Of a stretch of 64,000 bases of DNA, positions 27,066 through 34,667 are shown in pieces. The stretch covers positions 1,178,001 through 1,242,000 of the forward strand of contig CBDAQR010000004.1 of NCBI GenBank assembly GCA_965199055.1. The letters are read 5' to 3'. The number at the start of each line of letters is the position of its first letter. Position 1 is the first letter of the stretch. Under the pieces are notes generated by a model that worked only from the letters and a program-made list of their open reading frames with translations, had not been told where the DNA came from and made no database searches. The position numbers and the translations under genes are program-made. The stretch is from CBDAQR01 sp965199055 (GTDB lineage: Bacteria; Pseudomonadota; Gammaproteobacteria; Pseudomonadales; Halieaceae).

Positions 27066-27080
27066 TTACCCTGATTTTTC

Positions 27081-27242
27081 CTAGTTTACGATGGTGTTGA
27101 TAAACCAGGCGCCGGATAGCACTACGCCGAGTGTGCTCATTGTTACCACGGAGGCGGCAATGACTGAGTTCATCGGGTCTTCAAGCGCAGCAACAACGCG
27201 CGCACCGCGAGTTTGAGGGGGGGTATGAAATTCCTGTTTCAT
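27081..27242 (-). CDS. Small single-span membrane protein, 53 residues
   Basis: Open from ATG 27242 to TAG 27081, with AGGA about 8 bases before the start. The sequence begins MKQEFHTPPQTRGARVV, is polar for about 24 residues, then has one strongly hydrophobic segment (SVIAASVVTMSTLGVVLSGAW, about residues 26-46) and ends INTIVN. The charge pattern gives an N-in topology. I know no family. It is convergent to the exporter operon and divergent from the selenoprotein gene with a 217-bp shared upstream region, so it could be a partner or regulator of either. Confidence 0.6.
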   Translation of the reverse strand: MKQEFHTPPQTRGARVVAALEDPMNSVIAASVVTMSTLGVVLSGAWFINTIVN

Positions 27243-27459
27243 GGCTGGGTCCTGTTGAGTGTTTGGCGTTCGCGAACTGTGTGCGAGCGCTTGATCGAAT
27301 GCGAGAGCAGGGTAGCGCTCTGCATCGCTCCATAAAAGTCGTATAAATGGACTGATAACTCAGGAAATATCGAATTCTGCTAATGCCCCGGAATGCTTGC
27401 TTTATTGGCACTGGTACTGCTAATTTGTCGGAGTCAGGCGCGCGGAGTGCGTAAAAATC

Positions 27460-28218
27460 ATGCAAATCAAACTGGGAACCAAGCTGGGAATTTCCGCACT
27501 ATTCGTGGCGTGCTCCACGATGGCAGCTTGGGGCTACCATATTCGCCAGGTCGAGATTCCCGAGAACCGCGCTGTGTTCGTCGCTTTTTTCCTGCTTGCG
27601 GTGGGCTTGGGCATAGCCGCATTTATCCGCCAGCGCAGTTGGGTTGGCTCAATCGCCGCGGTGCCCGCGATCCTGCTCGGTCTACTGGTGCCATACACCA
27701 TGTCGATCAGCGAGCAGATCACTACTCAGCAGGCGATTCAGGTCGGCGATACCATCCCGGATTTTGAGTCTGTCGATTGGCAAGGTGCACCTTTCAGTTC
27801 AGACAGTCTTCACGGGCATATTCTTCTTATCAAATTCTTCCGCGCGCACTGGTGACCCTACTGTGTCGGCGAGTTGCGCCGGTGGAACGAGCTCCGTGAT
27901 GAGTTTGAAGCAAGAGACATAACCGTTATTACCGTCAGCACCGATCACCCGGAGGAAATCCAGGAATACCGGGGTGAGCATGGACTTGATGCCATTATGC
28001 TGTCTGATCCGAAGTTGGTGGTGACGGACAAATTCGGCTTACGCAATACCGGTTTCCATTCCGCGCCTCCGGGTGATGACACAGAAGCGCTGCCTGTGCC
28101 GACCACTTTATTGGTTGACGCTAGTGGCCAGGTGCTTTGGATGGATGTGTCTGAGAACTACCAGCGCCGCTCTCCGCCGGAAGTGGTGCGGGTGGCTATT
28201 GAGACTTACCTGAACTAA
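27460..28218 (+). CDS. Membrane-tethered peroxiredoxin/thioredoxin-like selenoprotein (UGA recoded)
   Basis: A single frame from ATG 27460 to TAA 28218 is interrupted only by TGA at 27853-27855. Reading it as selenocysteine gives 252 residues. Residues 1-85 form about three membrane helices. From about 95 an AhpC/TSA thioredoxin fold begins (VGDTIPDFESVDWQG), then FFRAHW-Sec-PYC-VGELRRW (Sec 132, Cys 135), VITVSTDHPEEIQEYR, MLSDPKLVVTDKFGLR and VPTTLLVDASGQVLWMD. Homologues of this redoxin-like family have FxRGxWCPYC, so the TGA lies exactly on the redox-active first Cys. A SECIS-like hairpin starts 8 bases after the TGA. A plain nonsense mutation is the alternative. The host must supply SelA, SelB, SelC and SelD from outside this window. 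The likely role is a periplasm-facing or cytoplasmic thiol peroxidase or reductase. Confidence 0.82.
27864..27884 (+). promoter_or_regulatory. Bacterial SECIS-like stem-loop
   Basis: Just downstream of the in-frame TGA (27853-27855), the RNA can form an 8-bp stem, UGUCGGCG (27864-27871) with CGCCGGUG (27877-27884), including three G-U pairs at the base. The apical loop is AGUUG. The loop starts 16 nt after the UGA and has a G in its second position, matching the usual rules for bacterial SECIS elements that recruit SelB. Confidence 0.7.
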
Positions 28219-28236
28219 CAAAAGGCAGAAACTAAA

Positions 28237-28266
28237 AGGGGACGAAACCTTACGATTTCATCCCCT
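28237..28266. terminator. Bidirectional-type terminator hairpin
   Basis: The 11-position stem AGGGGACGAAA / TTTCATCCCCT (28237-28247 with 28256-28266, one C-A mismatch, 8-nt loop) closes the selenoprotein gene on the plus strand. On the minus strand it is followed by TTTTAG, a proper U-tract, so it also terminates leftward transcription coming from the hairpin-rich tract. Confidence 0.8.
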
Positions 28267-28680
28267 GGTTTAGTCCGCTTCCGGTCGCTTGGCGGTTTGA
28301 CCCGCGGCCACTCCCTTCCACTTCTGACTCGGTCTGTTCTGAGTCGCTGTTGCGCAAGCGCATCATCAACTTAGCTTCCACCGGCCCGGGGACCGAAATC
28401 CCCTATATTTTGTGACGCTTGGCAACGTCCACCCGCACTAGCGTTCGCGTATCGCTTCTACGAGTTCGCGCAGTTCCCACTGCCTCACCAGTTGTACCCG
28501 AAGGTCTTCCTGGCTTGCCTTCCGTTCCCTTTCGGTCCCTTCCGGCGCGGTAGCTTTCCCTACCCGTTGATCACTTTTGGCTGTGATCCCAACCCCGGCC
28601 AATCGGGGGTTTGGCTCGACAGGAACCAGAGGTTCCGCGGCGATGGTTTTAGTCTACACATCTCCATTCTCCTGTATAGG
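28267..28680 (-). other. Hairpin-rich tract without a conventional gene; candidate structured RNA or decayed ORF
   Basis: No full-length gene is evident here. Many short perfect hairpins are packed together: 28292-28305 (GCGG/CCGC), 28326-28345 (GACTC/GAGTC), 28388-28403 (GGGGA/TCCCC), 28470-28483 (GCAGT/ACTGC), 28549-28564 (GGTAG/CTACC), 28593-28608 (CCCCG/CGGGG) and 28622-28636 (GGAACC/GGTTCC), ending on the minus strand in a U-tract terminator. Alternatively, a minus-strand ATG at 28661 with an AGGAG ribosome site enters a different frame from the protein-like stretch QEDLRVQLVRQWELRELVEA ending at 28438. One extra base in the A-run near 28650 would join them into a protein of about 75 residues. 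I cannot decide between RNA and broken gene. Confidence 0.45.
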
Positions 28681-28771
28681 CAACAAGCTGTGGATAAAAT
28701 GTGTACACGCTGTGGTACTTGAAAAATTTTTGAAATTTGCGACATCAGCGCAAAAACTGTGGTACATTTAA

Positions 28772-28786
28772 GTTGCTTAAAGCAAC
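28772..28786. promoter_or_regulatory. 15-bp palindrome, possible operator upstream of SDR gene
   Basis: GTTGCTT-A-AAGCAAC is a perfect 7-1-7 inverted repeat, 41 bases before the SDR start at 28828. The AT-rich leader before it (28688-28768) has three copies of CTGTGG, two of them extended as CTGTGGTAC. It looks like a regulator site controlling the SDR-isomerase pair. Confidence 0.5.
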
Positions 28787-28827
28787 CAAAACTGGCTAAT
28801 AAAGAGTTTTTGCATGAGGGCTTCACT

Positions 28828-29592
28828 ATGAAACCAGTGTGTTTAGTGATCGGCGCGGGCGCCGGAATTGGCGGCAATGTGGGTAAGCGATTCGCTGCCG
28901 ACGGTTATCACGCCGTGTTGTGCAGACGCAGCGACGAAGAGGGCTTGCAGCGCATGGTGGCGGAGATTGAGGCCGACGGCGGTACTTCCAGTGGCTTTTT
29001 ACTCGATGCCAGCAAAGAGGGCACCATAGAAGAGCGCATTGCGCAGGTGGAAGCTGATATCGGCCCGATAGAAGTGGTGCTATACAACCTGGGCGCGCAG
29101 ATTGGCAATCGACCATTGCAGGAGACCAGTGCCAAGGCATTTGAGTTAGGTTGGCGCTTGGGCACCTTCGGTCTGTTCCGGGTAGCTTCGGTCCTGTGTC
29201 CGCTGATGGAGGAGCGCGGCAAGGGCGTGATTCTGGTGACCTCTGCGACGGCGGCGGTGCGGGGCAATGCGGGACAGCACTCTCATGCGGCGGCCATGGG
29301 GGGACGGCGCATGCTGTGTCAGTCGCTCAATGCGCAGTTTGCGTCTAAGGGCATTCATGTTGCCCACGTACTCATCGACGGCGCGGTCGACGCGCCCGAT
29401 ACCCTCGGCAAGATGCTCGGCGCCGATGCCTTCGAGAAACTAAGGGAAAAGCATGGCGGCGATAACGACGGCCTGATGTTGCCCGCTGAAATGGCCGAGA
29501 CCTACTTCCATATTGCCCATCAGCACCGCTCGGCGTGGACCCATGAACTGGATCTGCGCTCCCACAGCGATCTCGCCTGGTGGAACCACTAA
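28828..29592 (+). CDS. SDR-family oxidoreductase (atypical)
   Basis: A 254-residue Rossmann protein; ATG 28828 is preceded by GAGGGC. The cofactor loop reads GAGAGIGGNVGKRFAADGY (about 8-26), a GxGxGxG variant of the TGxxxGxG motif. VVLYNLGAQIGNRPL stands where NNAG is normal. ILVTSATAAVRGN carries the catalytic Ser region, but the following SHAAAMGGRRML lacks the usual Tyr of YxxxK, so catalysis may differ. It probably acts on a hydroxyl or keto group of a catabolic intermediate. It lies 24 bp upstream of the kappa-GST-like isomerase gene and is probably co-transcribed with it. Confidence 0.85.
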   Translation: MKPVCLVIGAGAGIGGNVGKRFAADGYHAVLCRRSDEEGLQRMVAEIEADGGTSSGFLLDASKEGTIEERIAQVEADIGPIEVVLYNLGAQIGNRPLQETSAKAFELGWRLGTFGLFRVASVLCPLMEERGKGVILVTSATAAVRGNAGQHSHAAAMGGRRMLCQSLNAQFASKGIHVAHVLIDGAVDAPDTLGKMLGADAFEKLREKHGGDNDGLMLPAEMAETYFHIAHQHRSAWTHELDLRSHSDLAWWNH

Positions 29593-29616
29593 TTTAACTG
29601 ACTAAAGAGACTCAAC

Positions 29617-30219
29617 ATGCCAAAACTCGAGTTTATATTCGATTTCGCCAGCCCCAACGCGTACTACGTGTACAAGGTGCTGCCCGATCTATTGGAGCGC
29701 ACGGGCGCCGAGGTAGAGATTATCCCGGCCTTACTGGGCGGCCTGTTCAAGATCACCGGCAACCAGGCGCCCTTTGTCGCTTTCGGCGGTATCAAGGGCA
29801 AACTGGACTACGACATGCTGGAGAGCCGCCGCTTTCAGGAAAAGCACGGTATCAGCGAGTTCGTCTTCAATAGCCACTTTCCTATGAACACCATCATGAT
29901 TCAGCGTGGCCTGGTGGCGGCGCAAGAGCTGGGTATTGCCGAGCGCTACATCGACGTGGTGATCACTGCCATGTGGGAAGAAGGCAAGAAGATGGATGAC
30001 CCCGAGGTCGTGGCCAGCGTATGGGCGGAGGGTGGTCTGGATGCAGAGAAGTTGCTGGAGTTAATTCAGACCGACGCGATTAAAGAGGCTCTGAAAGAGA
30101 GCACCCAGGCCGCGGCCGACCGGGGTGCCTTCGGTATTCCCACCTTCTACGTGGGTGATGAGATGTTCTTCGGTAAGGAGCGTCTTGGGCAAGTCGAAGA
30201 GGAACTGCTCAAGCAATAG
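29617..30219 (+). CDS. Kappa-class GST / 2-hydroxychromene-2-carboxylate isomerase family protein
   Basis: A 200-residue DsbA-like thioredoxin fold. PKLEFIFDFASPNAYYVYKVLPDL (1-24) holds the Ser that replaces the DsbA Cys in this family. ESRRFQEKHGI, FNSHFPMNTIMIQRGLVAAQELG and the C-terminal GAFGIPTFYVGDEMFFGKERLGQVEEEL (cis-Pro and GSH-binding loop) are typical. Members isomerise cyclic aromatic intermediates with glutathione or act as kappa GSTs. The neighbouring SDR and convergent Rieske oxygenase fit an aromatic or polycyclic breakdown route (inference). Its last codons overlap the convergent Rieske gene by 11 bp. Confidence 0.92.
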   Translation: MPKLEFIFDFASPNAYYVYKVLPDLLERTGAEVEIIPALLGGLFKITGNQAPFVAFGGIKGKLDYDMLESRRFQEKHGISEFVFNSHFPMNTIMIQRGLVAAQELGIAERYIDVVITAMWEEGKKMDDPEVVASVWAEGGLDAEKLLELIQTDAIKEALKESTQAAADRGAFGIPTFYVGDEMFFGKERLGQVEEELLKQ

Positions 30220-31345
30220 CCTCGTCGACGAACTGGTTGAATTTGGTCAACGCGCCCTCGAAGCGTCCGAAATTCAGGTGCGGGTTGGCGCCACTGGTGA
30301 GCCCGCGCTGAATACCTTCCCCGAGAACGAAATCTTCGTCCAGAGTGGTCATCGTGAGCTTGTGATGGCTGCTCCAGTATTTCTGCTTTTCGGGGATAAA
30401 GTCGCTGCGAGGGATCATCGTCGATAAGCGCAGCCGGGTGCGATCCGGCCCCATGGGGGTCGATGCGATCCACACGAAATTGTCCTCCTGCACCAAAAAC
30501 TGAGAGCCGTGGAAGATTGAGTAGAGTACGTTGGCGTGCTCCCTGATGTTCCAGTCTTCCTGTTGCTCTTCCTTCAGTTCTGGCAGCGTGTTGCGAGGCA
30601 ATACCGAGCGCAGATGCTGGCCAATGCATTGATAGGATGACAGGTTGTCCATGAATAGCGGGGCAATCGTGTTCCGATGCGCGACGCGGAAGTGGTAGGC
30701 CTCGATGCCGCCTTCCACCAGCAGCTTCCAATTAGCAGCGATGTCCAGGGTGTCTGAGGCGAAGATCACATGGTCCTGGGCATCCAACGCGCCGAACTCA
30801 CCGTTCAGCTCACCCAGGTGTGCTTCCACATCGATCTTCTGATCTTCTGCGAGCGAAATCCAAATCCAGCCCGCGTGTTCTTGACAGGGTATTTGATGAA
30901 GGCCGAACTGTGAGCGGTCCAGGTCGGGGAAGCCCGTCTTTTCGTGGGGCACTGCAATCAGGTCGCCTGTGTTTGACCAGGTCCAAGCGTGATAAGGGCA
31001 GCGGAAGCGGTGTTCGCAGCCGCTTTCATCCGACACCAGCTGAGCGCCACGGTGCCGGCACACATTGTAAAACGCTCGGGCGACGCCATCTTCACCGCGC
31101 ACTAACAGAATCGGGCGCCCGTCAGCCTCGCTGCGCATGAAGTCGCCCGGCTCGGCGATCTCAGAGGCGTGTGCCGCGATAAACGGGCGGGCCTGGAAAA
31201 TGTGCTCGCGCTCTTTGTCGAAGAAGGCCTGCGAGGTGTATCGCTCCAGATCGGGCTTTTCCCAGGTTTCATCCAGGAAGGGTGACTTCTGCTCATGTAG
31301 CTCGAGTAATTCTTCGATGGCCGCGTTTTGTAACTGTTTGTCCAT
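30209..31345 (-). CDS. Rieske-type ring-hydroxylating oxygenase, alpha subunit
   Basis: A 378-residue protein. ATG 31345 follows GAGGGCGG; longer readings lack a site. Rieske centre: VCRHRGAQLV and RCPYHAWTW (Cys-x-His ... Cys-x2-His, about 95-120). The mononuclear iron domain has EGGIEAYHFRVAHRNT (His ligands about 225-235). No beta subunit, ferredoxin or reductase is encoded nearby, so it is a single-component-type oxygenase fed by partners elsewhere, as in carnitine or choline-type and many uncharacterised members. Divergent from a TetR gene; two matching operators lie between. Confidence 0.93.
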   Translation of the reverse strand: MDKQLQNAAIEELLELHEQKSPFLDETWEKPDLERYTSQAFFDKEREHIFQARPFIAAHASEIAEPGDFMRSEADGRPILLVRGEDGVARAFYNVCRHRGAQLVSDESGCEHRFRCPYHAWTWSNTGDLIAVPHEKTGFPDLDRSQFGLHQIPCQEHAGWIWISLAEDQKIDVEAHLGELNGEFGALDAQDHVIFASDTLDIAANWKLLVEGGIEAYHFRVAHRNTIAPLFMDNLSSYQCIGQHLRSVLPRNTLPELKEEQQEDWNIREHANVLYSIFHGSQFLVQEDNFVWIASTPMGPDRTRLRLSTMIPRSDFIPEKQKYWSSHHKLTMTTLDEDFVLGEGIQRGLTSGANPHLNFGRFEGALTKFNQFVDEAIA

Positions 31346-31366
31346 AATCCGCCCTCGCATAGCTGC

Positions 31367-31382
31367 CTTACCGTTCGGTAAG
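31367..31382. promoter_or_regulatory. TetR-type operator 1
   Basis: CTTACC-GTTC-GGTAAG is an inverted repeat with a 4-bp centre in the divergent Rieske/TetR promoter region. An identical-arm second copy is centred 31 bp away, about three helical turns, on the same face of the DNA. Confidence 0.75.
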
Positions 31383-31397
31383 TTTCCATTAAAGATA

Positions 31398-31413
31398 CTT
31401 ACCGACTGGTAAG
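31398..31413. promoter_or_regulatory. TetR-type operator 2
   Basis: CTTACC-GACT-GGTAAG has the same arms as the copy at 31367-31382 with a different centre. It lies 42 bases before the TetR start, placed to repress both divergent genes. Confidence 0.75.
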
Positions 31414-31455
31414 TTGTCAAGCGCTGGCGTACACTTTGGCTACAGGAGAGAGACA

Positions 31456-32049
31456 ATGAGCGAATCCACCCGCCAACAGTTTATAGCTCGCGCCAAACCG
31501 CTATTTGCCGCACGTGGCTTCTACGGCACCAGTATTGCGGCCATTGCTGATGAGCTCGGCTTGACCAAGCAAGCGCTGCTGCACCACTTCGGCAGCAAGG
31601 AGAAGCTGTACGGAGAGGTCTTGTCGCAAATCTCGGAAGATCTCGGTTCATTGACTGAGTCGATCCTCGAGAAACAAGAAGATCCCAGCGAAGCACTGAT
31701 CGAGCTGTTATTGGTGCAATACCGCAACTACAAGCATGACGAGGATGGCGCCCGCTTGATCATGCGCGAATTGCTGGATAACGAGGAGCGGGCTGAAAAG
31801 GCCGGCGCCTGGTATCTGAAACCTTACCTGGACCAATTGATCGATACCTTGCTGCGAGTACCGGGAAAGGAGTCTACAGATCGTGGTACTGCTCTAGCCG
31901 TGATCTACCAGTTTCTGGGCGCGATCCATTACTTCGCTGTATCACAGCCCACCCTTGGCAACATGTTCGGCAAAAACCAGTTCAAGCAGACCCAGGACAG
32001 CTTTGAGAGTGAGCTTAAAACCTTAATCACGGCTCGCCTGGACCGCTAA
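31456..32049 (+). CDS. TetR-family regulator of the Rieske locus
   Basis: A 197-residue protein; ATG 31456 follows AGGAGAGAGACA. N-terminal HTH: RQQFIARAKPLFAARGFYGTSIAAIADELGLTKQALLHHFGSKEKLYGEVL (about 5-55). The C-terminal helical domain (about 75-195) binds an unknown inducer. The two CTTACC-N4-GGTAAG sites directly upstream and the divergent oxygenase gene make it the obvious local repressor. The crotonase gene follows 25 bp downstream on the same strand. Confidence 0.92.
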   Translation: MSESTRQQFIARAKPLFAARGFYGTSIAAIADELGLTKQALLHHFGSKEKLYGEVLSQISEDLGSLTESILEKQEDPSEALIELLLVQYRNYKHDEDGARLIMRELLDNEERAEKAGAWYLKPYLDQLIDTLLRVPGKESTDRGTALAVIYQFLGAIHYFAVSQPTLGNMFGKNQFKQTQDSFESELKTLITARLDR

Positions 32050-32074
32050 ACAAGATGATGGAGACCCAACCAGT

Positions 32075-32743
32075 ATGGATGTAAGCACCAATATCAGCGA
32101 TGACATTGCCCTGATTCAGTGGGATGACGGTAAAAAGAACGCGATGACATTGGACGGTCTCGCGAGTATTAATGCGGCGCTCGACGAGGCCGACGAGAAA
32201 GCCAAAGCCATTGTTCTAGCGGGAAGACCGGGCTCTTTTTGCGCGGGGTTTGATCTTGCGACAATGACCAGTGGCGATATCGACGCCATCATGGCGCTCG
32301 GAATGGCTGGCGGTCGTCTGGCGGCGCGACTCTATGCAGAACCTAAGCCACTGGTGGCTGCCTGCACAGGCCATGCGTTTACCATTGGCGCTTTCTGGTT
32401 GCTGGCCTGTGATACTCGCATTGGCGAGCAGGGTGCCTACAAATTCGGATTCAACGAAACCGCCATGGGCATGGTACTCACACCCTGGTCGTTTGAGTTA
32501 CTTAAGGCGCGCATCAATCCCGCGCTGTTCGTGCCTACCGTTACGCAATCACGTATCTATGATCCGCAAGGAGCCGTGCAGGCGGGCATTCTCGACGAGC
32601 TTGTCGATGAAGGGGCCGCGGTCGATGCCGCCCTCGCCGCGGCAACCGGGTTCGCGTCCTTACCCGCTAATACCTATGCGGGCAATAAGCTAGTGGTACG
32701 TGAGCATGCGTTGCAAATAATGCGTGACGATCTGAAGATGTAA
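32075..32743 (+). CDS. Enoyl-CoA hydratase/isomerase family protein
   Basis: A 222-residue crotonase fold, short for the family (usually about 260). The oxyanion hole segments are GRPGSFCAGFDL (about 50-61) and ACTGHAFTIGAFWLLACDTRIG (about 95-116). The usual catalytic Glu region reads FGFNETAMGMVLTPW, with Glu kept near 126. It likely hydrates or isomerises an acyl-CoA intermediate. It follows the TetR gene and is closed by a strong hairpin at 32753-32778. Confidence 0.9.
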   Translation: MDVSTNISDDIALIQWDDGKKNAMTLDGLASINAALDEADEKAKAIVLAGRPGSFCAGFDLATMTSGDIDAIMALGMAGGRLAARLYAEPKPLVAACTGHAFTIGAFWLLACDTRIGEQGAYKFGFNETAMGMVLTPWSFELLKARINPALFVPTVTQSRIYDPQGAVQAGILDELVDEGAAVDAALAAATGFASLPANTYAGNKLVVREHALQIMRDDLKM

Positions 32744-32752
32744 ACCAGATTA

Positions 32753-32778
32753 AGGCCTGCGTGAATACACGCAGGCCT
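32753..32778 (+). terminator. Stem-loop terminator after crotonase gene
   Basis: A perfect 11-bp stem AGGCCTGCGTG / CACGCAGGCCT with loop AATA. The T-content after it is weak (CCCTCGATTT), so it may be a rho-assisted terminator or a 3'-end stabiliser. Confidence 0.7.
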
Positions 32779-32828
32779 CCCTCGATTTACAATACCGCCC
32801 TTTAAAATACATCGAAAGGAGAGTTGTT

Positions 32829-33608
32829 ATGCCAAGAGTCAATCTAGAAGGAAGTTCGTCCATTGTTACCGGCGGTGCGTCAGGTATTGGTGAGGCCACT
32901 GCGCGCCAGCTAGCCGAGGCCGGTTCGAAGGTTGTTATTGCCGACCTGAACGAAGAGCGCGGCCAGCAGGTCGCTGAAGAGATCGGCGGGGTTTTCGTTA
33001 AGTGTGACGTGACCAAGACCGAAGACGCCGATGCGGCTGTGGCCGCCGCGGTGGAGCTTGGCCCATTGCGCGCTTGTGTGAACTCGGCGGGTTTGGGTCT
33101 GCCGGCCCGGACCATCGACCGTAATAACGAGCCGATGGATATCAAGGGCTTCGAGTTCGTTATCCAGGTGAACCTGATTGGTACCTTCAATGTTCTCAGT
33201 CGCGCCGCTGCAGCACTGGCCAAGACCGAGCCCATGGATGCCGATGGCCAGCGCGGTGCGATCGTGAATCTCGCTTCCTGCGCGGCTTTCGACGGCCAGA
33301 TAGGCCAGGCCTCCTACTCTGCGTCAAAGGGTGGCGTGGTCGGCATGACCCTGCCGATTGCTCGTGACTTGAGTGCTGCCGGTATTCGCGTGAACACTGT
33401 CGCACCGGGCTTGATCGATACACCTATTTACGGGCAGGGCGAAGCGGCAGAAGAATTCAAGGCCAAACTGGGTGCTTCGGTATTGTTCCCCAAGCGCCTG
33501 GGTGTGGGTGAGGAACTTGCCTTTACTGTGATGGAGTGTATTACCAACCCTTACATGAATGCTGAAGTCATCCGCATGGATGGCGGCATAAGGATGCCTC
33601 CGAAGTAA
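32829..33608 (+). CDS. SDR-family dehydrogenase, type-2 3-hydroxyacyl-CoA dehydrogenase-like
   Basis: A 259-residue classical SDR; ATG 32829 follows GAAAGGAG. NAD-binding TGGASGIGEATARQLAEAG (about 14-32), Asp in VVIADLNEERG selects NAD+, NSAGLG replaces NNAG, the catalytic Ser lies in VNLASCAAF, and Tyr/Lys in QASYSASKGGVVGMTLP (about 165). It reads like HSD10-type enzymes that oxidise 3-hydroxyacyl-CoA or steroid alcohols. It lies between two terminators and is probably monocistronic. Confidence 0.93.
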   Translation: MPRVNLEGSSSIVTGGASGIGEATARQLAEAGSKVVIADLNEERGQQVAEEIGGVFVKCDVTKTEDADAAVAAAVELGPLRACVNSAGLGLPARTIDRNNEPMDIKGFEFVIQVNLIGTFNVLSRAAAALAKTEPMDADGQRGAIVNLASCAAFDGQIGQASYSASKGGVVGMTLPIARDLSAAGIRVNTVAPGLIDTPIYGQGEAAEEFKAKLGASVLFPKRLGVGEELAFTVMECITNPYMNAEVIRMDGGIRMPPK

Positions 33609-33623
33609 GACTGCTTTATCAGC

Positions 33624-33651
33624 GCCGGACTCCGCCTGGGGTCCGGCTTTC
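33624..33651 (+). terminator. Rho-independent terminator
   Basis: A 10-bp stem GCCGGACTCC / GGGGTCCGGC (one U-G pair) with loop GCCT, followed by TTTCT, directly after the SDR stop. Confidence 0.85.
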
Positions 33652-33718
33652 TAAGCATGGCTGACGTGATGGGGCACGAGGCGGGCGTCGACAAACAAAA
33701 ATAAGGAGTGTCGAGATC

Positions 33719-34651
33719 ATGAAATGGTTTGTTCGTGTGTTGGTGTTGGCTTTGTGGGTGGGCAGTCTCGATATCGTCTTTGGTATGGGTGTCCTGGTCG
33801 GCATGTTCGATCCCAAGCGAGGTGCGGATTCCGTTGCTCGCGCCTTTCAGATACTCACTCTCGGCGCTGGTTACGAGATCTGTGGCGGAGAAGATCCATT
33901 GCAGTGTGGCTACCGCGACACTACGGCCCGACAAGAAGTGTCCTGTGAGGACTATCTGGGAGACCGCTCGGTGGTGCTCATGACATTTGGTCAATCCAAT
34001 AGTGCTAACGCGGGCAAGGATCGTTATATACCCGTGGGAGACGTAGCCAATTTCAATATCTTTGACGGCAAATGCTACCAGGCGGAGGACCCGTTGCTGG
34101 GCCCCGATGCTAATGGTGGTAGCGTATGGGGCGTGTTGGGCGACAAGTTGATAGCTGCCGGGGATTACGACCGGGTGTTGATTCTTCCGTTTGGGATAGG
34201 GGGTTCCTCCTTAAGTCAGTGGCAGGAGGAGGGAGTTTTGTTTCCGCTCTTGCAGATGGCGATGCGGGCGATCAATGAAGCCGCAATAGATCCCGATTAC
34301 ATTCTATGGCACCAGGGCGAGTCGGATGCCGGGCAGGAAACCGCTGAGCAGGACTACTTCGATATGTTCGAGGCATTGGTCGGCCATTTGCGCAACGGCG
34401 GATTCAACGCGCCGATCTATCCGGCGGTCGCGACTTATTGTGAATTCATTCTGACAGATGATGATCCCGCGGTGCAGGAAGCGCGGAATACGGTGCGCGC
34501 CGCCCAGCAGCGCTTGCCCGAGATAGATGGTGTTTACCCTGGGCCTGATACTGACGAGATTCGCGGGGAACTCTATCGCCACGACAATTGCCATTTCAAC
34601 GCCAAGGGCATGCAGGCGCACGCCAGGGCCTGGCGCGAAGCGGTTTTTTAA
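33719..34651 (+). CDS. Secreted SGNH hydrolase / sialate O-acetylesterase-like protein
   Basis: A 310-residue protein with a signal peptide or N-terminal anchor (FVRVLVLALWVGSLDIVFGMGVLVG, about 4-28). SGNH blocks: LMTFGQSNSAN (nucleophilic Ser, about 92), LPFGIGGSSLSQW (Gly oxyanion, about 160), ILWHQGESDAGQ (about 198) and the late RHDNCHFNAKGM (Asp-x2-His variant, about 290). Such enzymes remove acetyl groups from carbohydrates in the periplasm or outside the cell. It is convergent with the MFS gene 16 bp away. Confidence 0.88.
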   Translation: MKWFVRVLVLALWVGSLDIVFGMGVLVGMFDPKRGADSVARAFQILTLGAGYEICGGEDPLQCGYRDTTARQEVSCEDYLGDRSVVLMTFGQSNSANAGKDRYIPVGDVANFNIFDGKCYQAEDPLLGPDANGGSVWGVLGDKLIAAGDYDRVLILPFGIGGSSLSQWQEEGVLFPLLQMAMRAINEAAIDPDYILWHQGESDAGQETAEQDYFDMFEALVGHLRNGGFNAPIYPAVATYCEFILTDDDPAVQEARNTVRAAQQRLPEIDGVYPGPDTDEIRGELYRHDNCHFNAKGMQAHARAWREAVF

Positions 34652-34667
34652 TTAGCATCCCTCGAAC

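Noticed and set aside
28260..28440. Minus-strand frame with an in-frame TAG (VRVDVAKRHKI, stop, then GISVPGPVEAKLMMRLRN) as a recoded gene
   Set aside because: There is no start with a ribosome site, no pyrrolysine evidence and no known family. The Ser/Gly/Arg-rich end looks like chance reading of a structured region.
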